From contig NZ_JARXVE010000008.1 of NCBI RefSeq assembly GCF_029893345.1, forward strand, positions 186,001-250,000: a stretch of DNA of 64,000 bases. Reading direction: 5' to 3'. The first letter of the stretch is position 1. Every line of letters starts with the position of its first letter. This DNA is from Mycolicibacterium frederiksbergense. GTDB lineage: Bacteria; Actinomycetota; Actinomycetes; Mycobacteriales; Mycobacteriaceae. The notes under the pieces are model-generated. The model was not told the origin of the DNA. It did no database searches and was given only the letters and a program-made list of their open reading frames with translations. The translations under genes and the position numbers were made by a program. Shown here piece by piece: positions 46,517 to 54,803 of the stretch.

Positions 46517-47737
46517 TTACTCGCGCTCTCCACCGTATGAGCTGGCGTCCTCCAGGATGGATTGCAGCTTGCCTGCTGGGCCGGTACCACCAACTTCCCG
46601 GTCAGTCAGATGGAGATCTGGAGCGCTGGTGTTCTTGTCGCCCAACGGCAGCCCGTCTGGCCCCACCGGCCCAAGGATCTGCGCCGGATTCGCGGCGGCA
46701 GGATCGGCCATTTGCAGTGGTCCATCGCCAGGGCCGCCGGGTGGTGGTTGCTGGCCGGACGGAGCCGGCGGAGGTGGCGGCGCCATCGGCAGGTTCTCCC
46801 CAGGCAGCGACGGCAACGGCGGAGTCTCAGCCGGCGACTGACCGGCACCAGGTCCGAGTGGAGGCAGAGCAGGCGCCTCGCCTTGTCCGAGTGGAGGCAG
46901 AGCAGGCGCCTCACCCGGGCCCTGGCCGGGCACCTGAGCCTGACCCGGAACCTGAACCTGGCCTGGGCCTTCCCCCGGTCCCTGCCCTTGACCGATGCCT
47001 TGCCCCGGTGGTGGCGGCAGGGGTGGTGGCGGCGGAGGCGGCTCGGGGGTCACCACTGCAGGACCTGTCGGCGGCGGCGGAGGCGGGGCATGCAGTGCCG
47101 CTAGTTTGCGTTCCAATCGCGGCTGAGCGTCGGCACGCACCGCCCGCCGATCCTCGTTGGGATCGGTGTTGTCTTTGAAACACCCAGCGGGGGCATCTTT
47201 GACCACACCCACGGCACTGTTGTAGAGCCGGTCAGCGTCCTCGGGGCGTCCGGACCGCACGGCCAGGCCGGCCAGGGTTTCCCGTACGAGTTCGAGATTG
47301 ATACGGACCGGGCATGAGTCCTCGCCGTCAAAACGTTCCAGCGCTTCACTGAACCGCGTTTCAGCGTCGTTGAGTTTGCCTTCCAAGACAAGTAGATCGG
47401 CTTCGGCGAAAGCGATCTTGCCGGGTTCGATCTTGCCGGGTTCGATCACCCCGAACGATCTCAGCCTGTCGACATCGCGACGCAATGCCTCGATGTCATG
47501 TTTGTTGAACGAGGCCACGGTTAAGTGCCCGACCACCATCACGGTGATCAGCGCGGCCACGACCAGCGCCAGCAGCACCGCGACCGGCGAACTGTAGAGG
47601 AACAGGCGCCGGCGCAGCCGCAACCGACGATGCGGCGGGTTGAACCACACCACCGTGCGGCGGACGAGCCGCGGGAAGTGACGCAAGAACAGGCCGACCT
47701 GTCGCAGGAACTGGTTCGGTGCTTGACGCAACATCAT
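46517..47737 (-). CDS. Membrane-anchored TPR-like protein with proline-rich tail (BatC-like)
   Basis: A 406-residue protein. Residues 1-50 are Arg-rich and cytoplasmic; 51-72 is a membrane helix. Residues 80-185 contain helices with TPR-like character (FAEADLLVLEGKLNDAETRF and DADRLYNSAVGVV). Residues 217-320 are very Pro/Gly/Gln-rich with a 10-residue repeat GEAPALPPLG occurring twice, and a short conserved-looking tail ends the protein. IEPGKIEPGKI shows a small internal duplication. As last gene after two VWA-type genes it takes the place of BatC in Bat operons. Start ATG 47737 overlaps the preceding stop (ATGA). Function inferred from context only. Confidence 0.7.
   Translation of the reverse strand: MMLRQAPNQFLRQVGLFLRHFPRLVRRTVVWFNPPHRRLRLRRRLFLYSSPVAVLLALVVAALITVMVVGHLTVASFNKHDIEALRRDVDRLRSFGVIEPGKIEPGKIAFAEADLLVLEGKLNDAETRFSEALERFDGEDSCPVRINLELVRETLAGLAVRSGRPEDADRLYNSAVGVVKDAPAGCFKDNTDPNEDRRAVRADAQPRLERKLAALHAPPPPPPTGPAVVTPEPPPPPPPLPPPPGQGIGQGQGPGEGPGQVQVPGQAQVPGQGPGEAPALPPLGQGEAPALPPLGPGAGQSPAETPPLPSLPGENLPMAPPPPPAPSGQQPPPGGPGDGPLQMADPAAANPAQILGPVGPDGLPLGDKNTSAPDLHLTDREVGGTGPAGKLQSILEDASSYGGERE
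46852..46912. repeat. Two 28-bp direct repeats in the proline-rich coding region
   Basis: Identical 28-bp copies at 46852-46879 and 46885-46912 (period 33 bp, 11 codons), encoding GEAPALPPLG twice. In frame, so probably variable in number without breaking the gene. Confidence 0.9.
47414..47443. repeat. 15-bp tandem duplication in the TPR-like gene
   Basis: The 15-base unit GATCTTGCCGGGTTC occurs twice in a row (47414-47428, 47429-47443), giving two EPGKI units in the protein. In-frame and recent-looking. Confidence 0.9.
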
Positions 47738-48810
47738 TGGGCCACCACGTCCTCTGCGGTGAGGTCGCTGCGCGACAGGCGGTTACGCCGGACTTCGCGA
47801 ACCATCAACACCGCCTCGATGGACAACAGCGCTGCGCTGATCAACGCGAACACCCAATACCACTCGGTGCGGCCGACGAGCGGATCGTCTTTACCGGTGA
47901 TCTCGCCGCCGTCGACCAGGCCGCCCGAGGCCACCGGAGGCAGCACCGGCACGATGTCTCTACCTGGCTCGCGGTGAAAATATTTGACCCCAAGGTTTTT
48001 CGCGATCTCCTGCAAACGGGCCTCATCGAGTCCGGACCGGATGATCGCCCCGGTGTTCGGGTCACCGAGATAGTTCTTGTGCCCGTTGGAGTAGCTGTGC
48101 GGGATCGGCCCTCCCGCCGGGGTGCCGTAACCCAGCACAGCGCCACCCTTGAAGAGGTCCTGGGAAATATTGAATTCGCCGGGCTTGGCTTGGGAGCCTT
48201 TGAAGCCGTCACCGAAATAGAACACGACGCTCTTCGACTTCGGGTAGGCCTTCTTGGCCGCTTCGAGCTGTTCGCGCAACAGGCCATTGGCCGCCACGGG
48301 ATCGATGAAATTGTAGGAGTCATACGGCGTCAGGGAGTAGGCAGACAGGTTCTTGGTGTAGGCCGTGAAGCTGTCGCTGTCCGGCGACAAGGGCCAGTTG
48401 ACTGTGCCCTTGGTGGCGAAGCCGATCATGCTGAACCGGGCCGATCGGTACTTCTCCATCAGCTCGGCGATATCGGCACGGATGCCCTCCATGCGGGCCT
48501 GCCCGTTGCCGTAATCGGGTATCCGCGAGGTCACCGATCGATCGACGACGAAGAACACATTGATGTCGGAGACCGCCTCCCCGGCGGTGGAGGCCTTGCG
48601 ATCGCCGTCATCGGCGATTCCCGGCCGAAACGCCGCCAGCACCAGCAATAGCGCGGCGAACGTCAGTCCGAGCCAGCGCAACACCACGGGACGGTAGCGG
48701 CCCGGAGTTGTACGCATCAGCAGCTGGTAGAGGGTGAAGACCCGCACGGCCACGATCAGGAAAGCCAGGAGCGCCAGCACGTAGACAGGCAGGACCGGGG
48801 CGAAATTCAT
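47734..48810 (-). CDS. VWA-domain membrane protein (BatA/BatB-like)
   Basis: A 358-residue protein with two N-terminal membrane helices (about 6-30 and 46-62), an extracytoplasmic VWA domain and a C-terminal helix (about 318-339, YWVFALISAALLSIEAVLMV). The metal-binding MIDAS start is FFVVDRSVTSRI (Asp90, Ser92, Thr94), followed by RFSMIGFATKGTVNWPLSPD and VVFYFGDGFKGSQ. This is the BatA/BatB topology. ATGA overlaps join it to both neighbours. It may present a metal-dependent binding face to partner proteins acted on by MoxR. Confidence 0.82.
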   Translation of the reverse strand: MNFAPVLPVYVLALLAFLIVAVRVFTLYQLLMRTTPGRYRPVVLRWLGLTFAALLLVLAAFRPGIADDGDRKASTAGEAVSDINVFFVVDRSVTSRIPDYGNGQARMEGIRADIAELMEKYRSARFSMIGFATKGTVNWPLSPDSDSFTAYTKNLSAYSLTPYDSYNFIDPVAANGLLREQLEAAKKAYPKSKSVVFYFGDGFKGSQAKPGEFNISQDLFKGGAVLGYGTPAGGPIPHSYSNGHKNYLGDPNTGAIIRSGLDEARLQEIAKNLGVKYFHREPGRDIVPVLPPVASGGLVDGGEITGKDDPLVGRTEWYWVFALISAALLSIEAVLMVREVRRNRLSRSDLTAEDVVAQ

Positions 48811-49889
48811 CGGCGCAACACCCCCAGCCCAACCGACAACGCCAATGCCGCCACAACCGCGATCTGCAAGGGCACCCTCGGGATGTCGAAGTAGCGCTTC
48901 GAGTCCTGGTTGACTCCCACGTAGATCGGCGCGGGCGGATTCTCGTTGATCTTGTCGAGGTCACCATTGAGTATCGCGTTGGTGCCGTCCGAGGATCCGG
49001 TGCCGGCCGGGTTGTAAAGCGAGAACCGGCCCTTGGTTGCTTGGGTCAGTGCGCGCAGGGAGTCGTTGCCGGCCTGGCTGATCTGCTCGACGTCGGCCCG
49101 AGATATGGCGTTGATCTGGATCCCTTGACGCAGCGCCATGGCCAGCACCTGAGACTGGTCGTAGACGGAGGGCCTCTTCTCGTCATCGGCGCGGAACTTG
49201 CTGTAGCCGATGTAGACAAGTTGGCGGCGGTGGGCGCCGCTGCTGGGCCCGAATCCCGACAGGCACATGGCCAGCGTGTCTTCCAAACTCGGTGCGTAGT
49301 CGACGTACGTGATGGGCCGGGCGAACGCCGCTATGCCCGCAGACAGTTCGAGTTTCTGCTCCACCGGCACGTTCTGGTGGGTGTCGAGTTTCTTCTGGAT
49401 GCCTGCCAGCCCGGCGAAGTAGCGCATTCGCTGCTCGGCGAATGCGTTGTCACGGGTGATCGGCAGTGCCCGCAGGTTCTGGGAGGTGATCCCGAACGAG
49501 GTGCTGGTGGAGTCCTTGGCCTTGTCGGCCCAGTAGCTCAGAAAATCGGCGGTGGTCGGGTCATTGACGGGCTGCCCGACACACAACACGATGTCGCGCG
49601 GATAGACCGCGTCGTAACCGTCGTTGGCCGAGGCGAGTTTGGTGGGCCGGGCCGCGGCGACGATGGCGCCCAGGAAGGCGATTGCCACCATCGATCCCAC
49701 GGCCGCCATCGAGATCAGGTAGATGCGCTGAACCCGGGCGAACTCGGGCAGCCGGGTCAGGCGGCTCACGTTGGCCAGCGGCCGCATCCGTCGCTGCACC
49801 TTGGCCACCGGCAATCGCCAAGCGATGATCACCGCGATGGCAAGGCTCAGCACGCCGACGATGAACAGCCAGCTCCATCTCAGGTCCAT
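48807..49889 (-). CDS. Bat-like membrane protein with degenerate VWA domain
   Basis: A 360-residue protein of the same topology as its neighbour: helices near 7-25 and 56-80, a central extracytoplasmic domain, and a C-terminal helix (IAVVAALALSVGLGVL). The strand that should carry the DxSxS metal motif reads RDIVLCVGQPVND (99-110), with no Ser/Thr pair, so the MIDAS site is lost. The rest keeps VWA-like order (QLVYIGYSKF, IQINAISRADVEQISQ). Overlaps both neighbouring genes. It could be a non-binding structural partner of the intact VWA protein. Confidence 0.75.
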   Translation of the reverse strand: MDLRWSWLFIVGVLSLAIAVIIAWRLPVAKVQRRMRPLANVSRLTRLPEFARVQRIYLISMAAVGSMVAIAFLGAIVAAARPTKLASANDGYDAVYPRDIVLCVGQPVNDPTTADFLSYWADKAKDSTSTSFGITSQNLRALPITRDNAFAEQRMRYFAGLAGIQKKLDTHQNVPVEQKLELSAGIAAFARPITYVDYAPSLEDTLAMCLSGFGPSSGAHRRQLVYIGYSKFRADDEKRPSVYDQSQVLAMALRQGIQINAISRADVEQISQAGNDSLRALTQATKGRFSLYNPAGTGSSDGTNAILNGDLDKINENPPAPIYVGVNQDSKRYFDIPRVPLQIAVVAALALSVGLGVLRR

Positions 49890-50356
49890 GCGCGGATCAA
49901 CTCCTCGGCCGAACGCCCCAAAGCCAGTACGTCAGCGCGGGATTCGGGATTGAACTGCGCATCGTGCAGGAGCGTCAGCAGTGGGACAGCATTCGACAAC
50001 TCGCTCTGGGCGAGGTAGTCGGTCAGTAGGTTCTTGGCATACACCCCGGTGCGCAAGTACAGGAAGCTCCGCAGGGTGTGGTTGTAGGCGGTGGCAGCGT
50101 CTTCCCGCGACAGCTCTCGTCTGCCGTAGCGCGCAGTCGTCTCTTCGATTGTGCGGGCGAACCGGCGCCGGGTCAGCCGAGCATGCCAGTCACGAAGGAC
50201 GGGGATGGTCCGCAACCGTTGCGGCGGCAGGGTCCAGATCACCACGGCCGCATACCAGGCGGCAAGCACCGCGACGATCAGGGCGGCCAGTGCCAGCCAC
50301 CATCCCGACAGGGCGAGCGGTCCGCCGATGAACCTCAACAGGTCATCATCGGGCAT
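49880..50356 (-). CDS. Small membrane protein of MoxR operon
   Basis: A 158-residue protein with one membrane helix (18-41) and a helical cytoplasmic-looking remainder (RRFARTIEETTARYGRRELS, then FLYLRTGVYAKNLLTDYLAQ). Genes of this size between DUF58 and VWA genes are common in MoxR operons. It overlaps DUF58 by 11 bp and the Bat-like gene by 10 bp. No enzymatic motif seen. Confidence 0.75.
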   Translation of the reverse strand: MPDDDLLRFIGGPLALSGWWLALAALIVAVLAAWYAAVVIWTLPPQRLRTIPVLRDWHARLTRRRFARTIEETTARYGRRELSREDAATAYNHTLRSFLYLRTGVYAKNLLTDYLAQSELSNAVPLLTLLHDAQFNPESRADVLALGRSAEELIRAWT

Positions 50357-51218
50357 GGCTGTACACCTCCGTCAGATGTGTGATCCGGTTCCGGACTTCG
50401 GCGCTGCCGCCGATCCGGACGAACGGCACTGCCATCCGTTCGAAAAACCGGTCAAGCTCAGCCATCCGCTGTTGTTCGGCTCGGCGGTAGGCGTCGACCA
50501 CCGCCTGACCCAACGTGGTGCCGTCGGGGACGAATCGCCCGGTGCCCACGTCGTAGCCGTCCATCTCCCCCTGGTCGGCGCCGACGGCCGCCATGTCCGA
50601 GATCGCCACCCACAGCAGCTCATGGCGACCCGCCAGGCGCTTGACGGCCTCCTCAAGCTCCTGAGTGACCTCCGGTTCGTCGGCGATGACGACCATCAAC
50701 AGCCGCGCACGATGACTGTGCGCGACGTAGTTCAGCTGGGTGAGGATGCGACTCTCCCCGACATCGCCGACACCGTGCGCAGCGAGCTGGTCGAGCATTC
50801 CCTCAATGTGGTTCTCCCCCTTGCGGCTTCGCACCGCGGCGCTGCCGCGGGCATCCCCGTAGACCATGCCGAGTTCATCGGAGCGGCTCATGCTGATCAT
50901 CCCGATGACACCGGCAACGACAACGGCGATGTCGCGTTTGAATTCGCCGCTGGGCGCCAGGGCCGTCATGTTTCTGCCCGTGTCACATACCAGCAGGATT
51001 TTATGGTGCTTCTCGGTGACGAACTTGGTGACCAGCGTGTCACTGGAGCGCGCCGAGGCCTTCCAGTTGATGTCGCGGATGTCGTCGCCGGGCACGTAGG
51101 GACGGAGGTCGTCGAACTCCAGCGTGCGGGTGTGCAGCAGCGCGTGTTTACCGCCTTGCAGCATGCTGCGGCTGACGTTGCCGAAGAACTGCCGCGAGCG
51201 GTTGAGGTGCCTACCCAT
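50346..51218 (-). CDS. DUF58-domain protein
   Basis: A 290-residue DUF58 protein. The signature DLRPYVPGDDIRDINWKASA (about residues 38-57) is followed by VTEKHHKILLVCDTGRNMTA, where the VWA-like strand ends in DTGRNM. No membrane helix is present, unlike some DUF58 proteins. It lies 7 bp after moxR and overlaps the next gene, the usual MoxR-DUF58 pairing; it is thought to be an adaptor for the ATPase. Confidence 0.9.
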   Translation of the reverse strand: MGRHLNRSRQFFGNVSRSMLQGGKHALLHTRTLEFDDLRPYVPGDDIRDINWKASARSSDTLVTKFVTEKHHKILLVCDTGRNMTALAPSGEFKRDIAVVVAGVIGMISMSRSDELGMVYGDARGSAAVRSRKGENHIEGMLDQLAAHGVGDVGESRILTQLNYVAHSHRARLLMVVIADEPEVTQELEEAVKRLAGRHELLWVAISDMAAVGADQGEMDGYDVGTGRFVPDGTTLGQAVVDAYRRAEQQRMAELDRFFERMAVPFVRIGGSAEVRNRITHLTEVYSHAR

Positions 51219-51225
51219 CGCCGGA

Positions 51226-52272
51226 CTATCCGGGCACCGGGACCGCTTGCAGCACCTGATCGATCACGGACTCGGGGGTGACCTTGGCGCTGAGCGCCTC
51301 GAATCCGAGGATGAGTCGGTGCCGCAACACCCGGTAGGCCACCTTGTGGACGTCCGGTGGCAGAACATGATTGCGGCCGGCGATCAGGGCAGCAGCGCGT
51401 GCCGCGTTGACGAAGGCGATGGTCGCGCGCGGGCTGGCCCCGTACTCGATCAACCGGGCCACCTCGGGACGCAGGAACTGCTGCGGTTCACGGGTGACGT
51501 GAACGAGCCGGCTGACGTACTGCATCAACACCGGATCCATGTGCACGTGGCGAGTGGTGACCTGCAGCCGCCGAATGGTTTCGAGGTTGACGACCGGCCG
51601 CGGCACACCCGCCCTGTCGTAGACCCCGCGGTCTCTGCGCTGCAACACCTCGACCTCTTCGTCGGGAGTGGGGTAACGCAGCACCTCTTTGAGCATGAAC
51701 CGGTCGGTCTGGGCTTCGGAGAGCGGATAGGTGCCCTCCTGATCAACGGGGTTCTGGGTGGCGATCACCAGGAACGGCTCGGGCAGCTTGTATGTCGTTC
51801 CCGCAATGGTGGTTTGACGTTCCTCCATCGCCTCCAGCATGGCGCTCTGCGATTTCGAGCTGGAGCGGTTGATCTCGTCGAGCAGCACGATGTTGGCATG
51901 CACGGGGCCCAACTGGGTCTTGAACTCCGCCGTGGTCGCATCGTAAATCTGCGTACCCAGAATATCGCTGGGCAGCAGGTCCGGGGTGCACTGGATTCGT
52001 TGGAAACTGCCCGCGATCGCATCCGAGAGTGTGCGCGCTGCCGTGGTTTTCGCCAGCCCCGGCACGCTTTCGAGCAGAATGTGCCCGCCGCCCAGCAAGC
52101 CGATCAGCAGCGTCTCACGCAGTTGCTCCTGCCCCACCACCTTGGCGCCGAAGGCATAGCCGATCTCGCGCACTGCCTGCAGGGCGAGTTGCAGTTCCTG
52201 ATTTCCGGGTTGAATCCGGTTGGTCAATGTTGTGCGTTCCCCCGACTCCACGCCGGGCTGTTGGAGCTCCAC
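51226..52272 (-). CDS. MoxR-family AAA+ ATPase
   Basis: A 348-residue AAA+ protein. Walker A is LLESVPGLAKTTAARTLSDA (about residues 66-85), Walker B NIVLLDEINRSSSKSQSAML, sensor 1 FLVIATQNPVDQEGTYPLSE, then AQTDRFMLKEVL. These chaperone-like ATPases fold or load metal into VWA partners, which are encoded downstream. GTG start 52272, 3 bp after the preceding stop. M. tuberculosis has several MoxR operons; I cannot assign which one is closest. Confidence 0.93.
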   Translation of the reverse strand: MELQQPGVESGERTTLTNRIQPGNQELQLALQAVREIGYAFGAKVVGQEQLRETLLIGLLGGGHILLESVPGLAKTTAARTLSDAIAGSFQRIQCTPDLLPSDILGTQIYDATTAEFKTQLGPVHANIVLLDEINRSSSKSQSAMLEAMEERQTTIAGTTYKLPEPFLVIATQNPVDQEGTYPLSEAQTDRFMLKEVLRYPTPDEEVEVLQRRDRGVYDRAGVPRPVVNLETIRRLQVTTRHVHMDPVLMQYVSRLVHVTREPQQFLRPEVARLIEYGASPRATIAFVNAARAAALIAGRNHVLPPDVHKVAYRVLRHRLILGFEALSAKVTPESVIDQVLQAVPVPG

Positions 52273-52275
52273 TGG

Positions 52276-53544
52276 TCAGTGATCCCTCTCGTAGGTGTAG
52301 GTCGGGGGGTTCTTGGTGAGATCGACATAGCCGTCCATGATCACCCGCATGTTCTCGTTGTTGACGTTGAACATCGGCTCCGTGGACTGCGCGCTCAACG
52401 TGAAATCGACGGCGCCGCTGACTATTGCGTGACCGCTCAACGCCTTTCCGTAGAGAGTCGACGGCATCCTCAGCATCACCTTGTCGGTGTTGGTCGGTGC
52501 CGTCCAGCGCGCACTGCCTTCGATCAGGCCGTACTTGATGTCGCCGTCCATCGGGCACTTGGGCGGTGCCAGCGAGGTGGATTTGGCGCATTCGGTCATG
52601 GCGTCCAGGATCGCCTTGCCGGCAGCGTTCTTGCCCTCCTCGCTGACTTCAAGCTCGTAGTCGGCGTCTTCCTCGGGTTGCTTGTAGGTGGCCCCTGACT
52701 GAAGGTAGGAGTCCCGGCGGTATTTCAGGGTGATGTTCGGGTTGGAATTGCTCACCTCGATCGCTCCGGGAAAGAGGTAAGCGATGCCCGATGAGGGCAC
52801 TGGCTTGCCGAAGATGCTGAACGAGTCCAACAGCGCGGTGGAACCTTGGGCCTTCTCTTTCCCGAAGTTCAATGCGTATGTCACATATTCGACTTTGTAG
52901 GACCCGTCGCCGGACTTTTTGACCGGGATTTCCTCGTCGACGGGCTGGTCACCGAATTTGGCCAGGACATGCACCGTGTTGCCGTCCTCGCCGAGGATCT
53001 GGATATCGGTGATCGGCATCTTCGCGAGCTGCTGTTTGAGCACCTCATCGGTGAGGTAGGTCTTGTCGGGAGGTTCGTTGATCCCGAACGACAGCGCCTT
53101 GTCGGCGTCGCCTTTTGCCAGCGCCTTCAGGTAACCCTTGACCGCGCCACTGGCGGTCGTGGCATCCGAGCTGGATCCATCGACGACCACGATGATCCCG
53201 ACGACCACCGCGACCACGAGCACCACGGCGCCGACGACCAGGCCGAACAGCTTGCGGCGATTCTTGGGCGGGGCGCTGCTGTAGGACGGAGGTTCGAATG
53301 ACGGGGATCCGAACGAGGGTCCACCGCCAGGAAAGGGTGCGTTGCCCGGCGCATTCGGGTATCCGCCGCCGGAGAATGGTGCCGGGCCGGCGGGGCCCGG
53401 CGGTTGGTTAGCGAAGCCGCCACCGAAACCGCCGCTCCCACTTGAGGGTCCGGGTGCAAACGGCGGTGGCGGCGGAAAGGCTTGCGGTGGCTGCGACGCA
53501 CCACCGCTGCCACCGATGGGATTGTCTCCCCCGAAGTTGGTCAC
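52276..53544 (-). CDS. Proline-rich single-pass membrane protein, paralogue 3
   Basis: A 422-residue protein: Pro/Gly-rich cytoplasmic residues 1-93, a positive patch KNRRK, one membrane helix (100-121) and an extracytoplasmic domain. The domain starts with GYLKALAKGDADKALSFG then LTDEVLKQQLAKMPITDIQI, a block shared with the two genes upstream. A conserved cysteine pair with ten residues between (TECAKSTSLAPPKCPMD) lies near residue 320. Three consecutive paralogues imply local duplication. Directly upstream of moxR (3 bp). I recognise no named family. Confidence 0.72.
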   Translation of the reverse strand: MTNFGGDNPIGGSGGASQPPQAFPPPPPFAPGPSSGSGGFGGGFANQPPGPAGPAPFSGGGYPNAPGNAPFPGGGPSFGSPSFEPPSYSSAPPKNRRKLFGLVVGAVVLVVAVVVGIIVVVDGSSSDATTASGAVKGYLKALAKGDADKALSFGINEPPDKTYLTDEVLKQQLAKMPITDIQILGEDGNTVHVLAKFGDQPVDEEIPVKKSGDGSYKVEYVTYALNFGKEKAQGSTALLDSFSIFGKPVPSSGIAYLFPGAIEVSNSNPNITLKYRRDSYLQSGATYKQPEEDADYELEVSEEGKNAAGKAILDAMTECAKSTSLAPPKCPMDGDIKYGLIEGSARWTAPTNTDKVMLRMPSTLYGKALSGHAIVSGAVDFTLSAQSTEPMFNVNNENMRVIMDGYVDLTKNPPTYTYERDH

Positions 53545-53572
53545 CGCACCTCCCTGTCAATCAACGCCATGT

Positions 53573-54787
53573 TCACCATTTCTTGAACACTCTGGGCGGT
53601 TGCTCGCCGAGGTTCACCTTGATCTGGTCTGAGATGCCGAGGTCGATATTGACCGGCTGCCCGGTGGCCTTCAGTACGACACTGATCGGGACGCTGAGAC
53701 TGCCTATCTGCACCAAACTGGTGTGATCAGGAAGCCTGAACAGATCCGGCGGCAGGTCGACCGGGCGGCTCACCCTGATCGTGCTTGTGTCATACGATGC
53801 CGCCCAGGGCCCGCTGATGAGATTTTTACACTCGTCTGCTTTGTCGCCCGGGTTCAAGCACTTGTCAATCCATGCCCGTAGCGCATCTTGGGCGGCTTTG
53901 AGCCCTTGATCGGTCATCGAGAACTTCGGCTTGACCGTCGTGGGCATGAACGTTCTGACGTCGTCGAGTGTGGTCGGCGGCATCTCGTTGATGTTGAGAT
54001 ACGGGGTGACGGCGCCCATCTGAAGGTAGCCGGGAAACACGTAGAAGTGCCGGCTCTTCGGTAAGGGCTTGCCGAACACCGTCAGGGCAGCGTCCGCCTC
54101 CAGGTCTCCGTATCCGACTATGTCTTCGGTGGTGCCGTTGACGAATGCCGTGGCCAGCTTCCATTGGTTGTCGACCACGACCATGTCGAGTTTGCCTTCG
54201 GTGCGCTGGCCACCGAATTTCGCTGCGACGTTCACCACGGCGGTCCGTTTGTCGGCATCGGGCAGGTCTTCCTGCCCGATGACCTCGACGTCGGTGATCG
54301 GCAACTTCTCCAACTGCATCTTCAAGATGTCGTTGGTCAGGAAGTCAGTAGTCGCCGGTTCCGTCGCACTGAGGTCCAGCGCTGCCCGGGCGTCCCCCCG
54401 CGAGAGGGCGTCCAAATACGCCATGGCGACGTCGGTCGGTGAGCCATTCGGATTGAAAGGACCGCCACCACCGCCGTTGCTCAGCAGGAACGCCACGATC
54501 ACGGCGAGCACCGTGAGGACGGCGACGGTGGCACCAGCAGTGACGATCAGCGGTTTGCGGTTTTTGGCCGGCCGCCCCGGCGTCGGGGCCACACTGGGCG
54601 GGGACGGGGGGCCGCCAAATCCCTGCGGGGAGTTCGCATTCGGAGCCGGCGGTTGACCGCCGAAGTTCGGTGGACCACCTGCGGGTGCGGGGCCGCCGAA
54701 GCCTGGTTGCGGCGCCGGCTGATCAAAGCGCGGGGGCGGGGCACCCCGCGTCGGGTCCTGCCCGGGCCAGTTCGAGAAATTTGTCAC
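53573..54787 (-). CDS. Proline-rich single-pass membrane protein, paralogue 2
   Basis: A 404-residue member of the trio: Pro/Gly-rich residues 1-75, KNRK, membrane helix 80-103, poly-Gly spacer, then AYLDALSRGDARAALDLS and LTNDILKMQLEKLPITDVEV. The cysteine pair is spaced by nine residues (DKCLNPGDKADECKN). It lacks the Asp/Thr-Ala-Pro block found in the other two near the C-terminus and is the most divergent. GTG start 54787, 16 bp after the previous stop. Confidence 0.72.
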   Translation of the reverse strand: MTNFSNWPGQDPTRGAPPPRFDQPAPQPGFGGPAPAGGPPNFGGQPPAPNANSPQGFGGPPSPPSVAPTPGRPAKNRKPLIVTAGATVAVLTVLAVIVAFLLSNGGGGGPFNPNGSPTDVAMAYLDALSRGDARAALDLSATEPATTDFLTNDILKMQLEKLPITDVEVIGQEDLPDADKRTAVVNVAAKFGGQRTEGKLDMVVVDNQWKLATAFVNGTTEDIVGYGDLEADAALTVFGKPLPKSRHFYVFPGYLQMGAVTPYLNINEMPPTTLDDVRTFMPTTVKPKFSMTDQGLKAAQDALRAWIDKCLNPGDKADECKNLISGPWAASYDTSTIRVSRPVDLPPDLFRLPDHTSLVQIGSLSVPISVVLKATGQPVNIDLGISDQIKVNLGEQPPRVFKKW

Positions 54788-54803
54788 GTTGGGTTCTCCG
54801 CGC

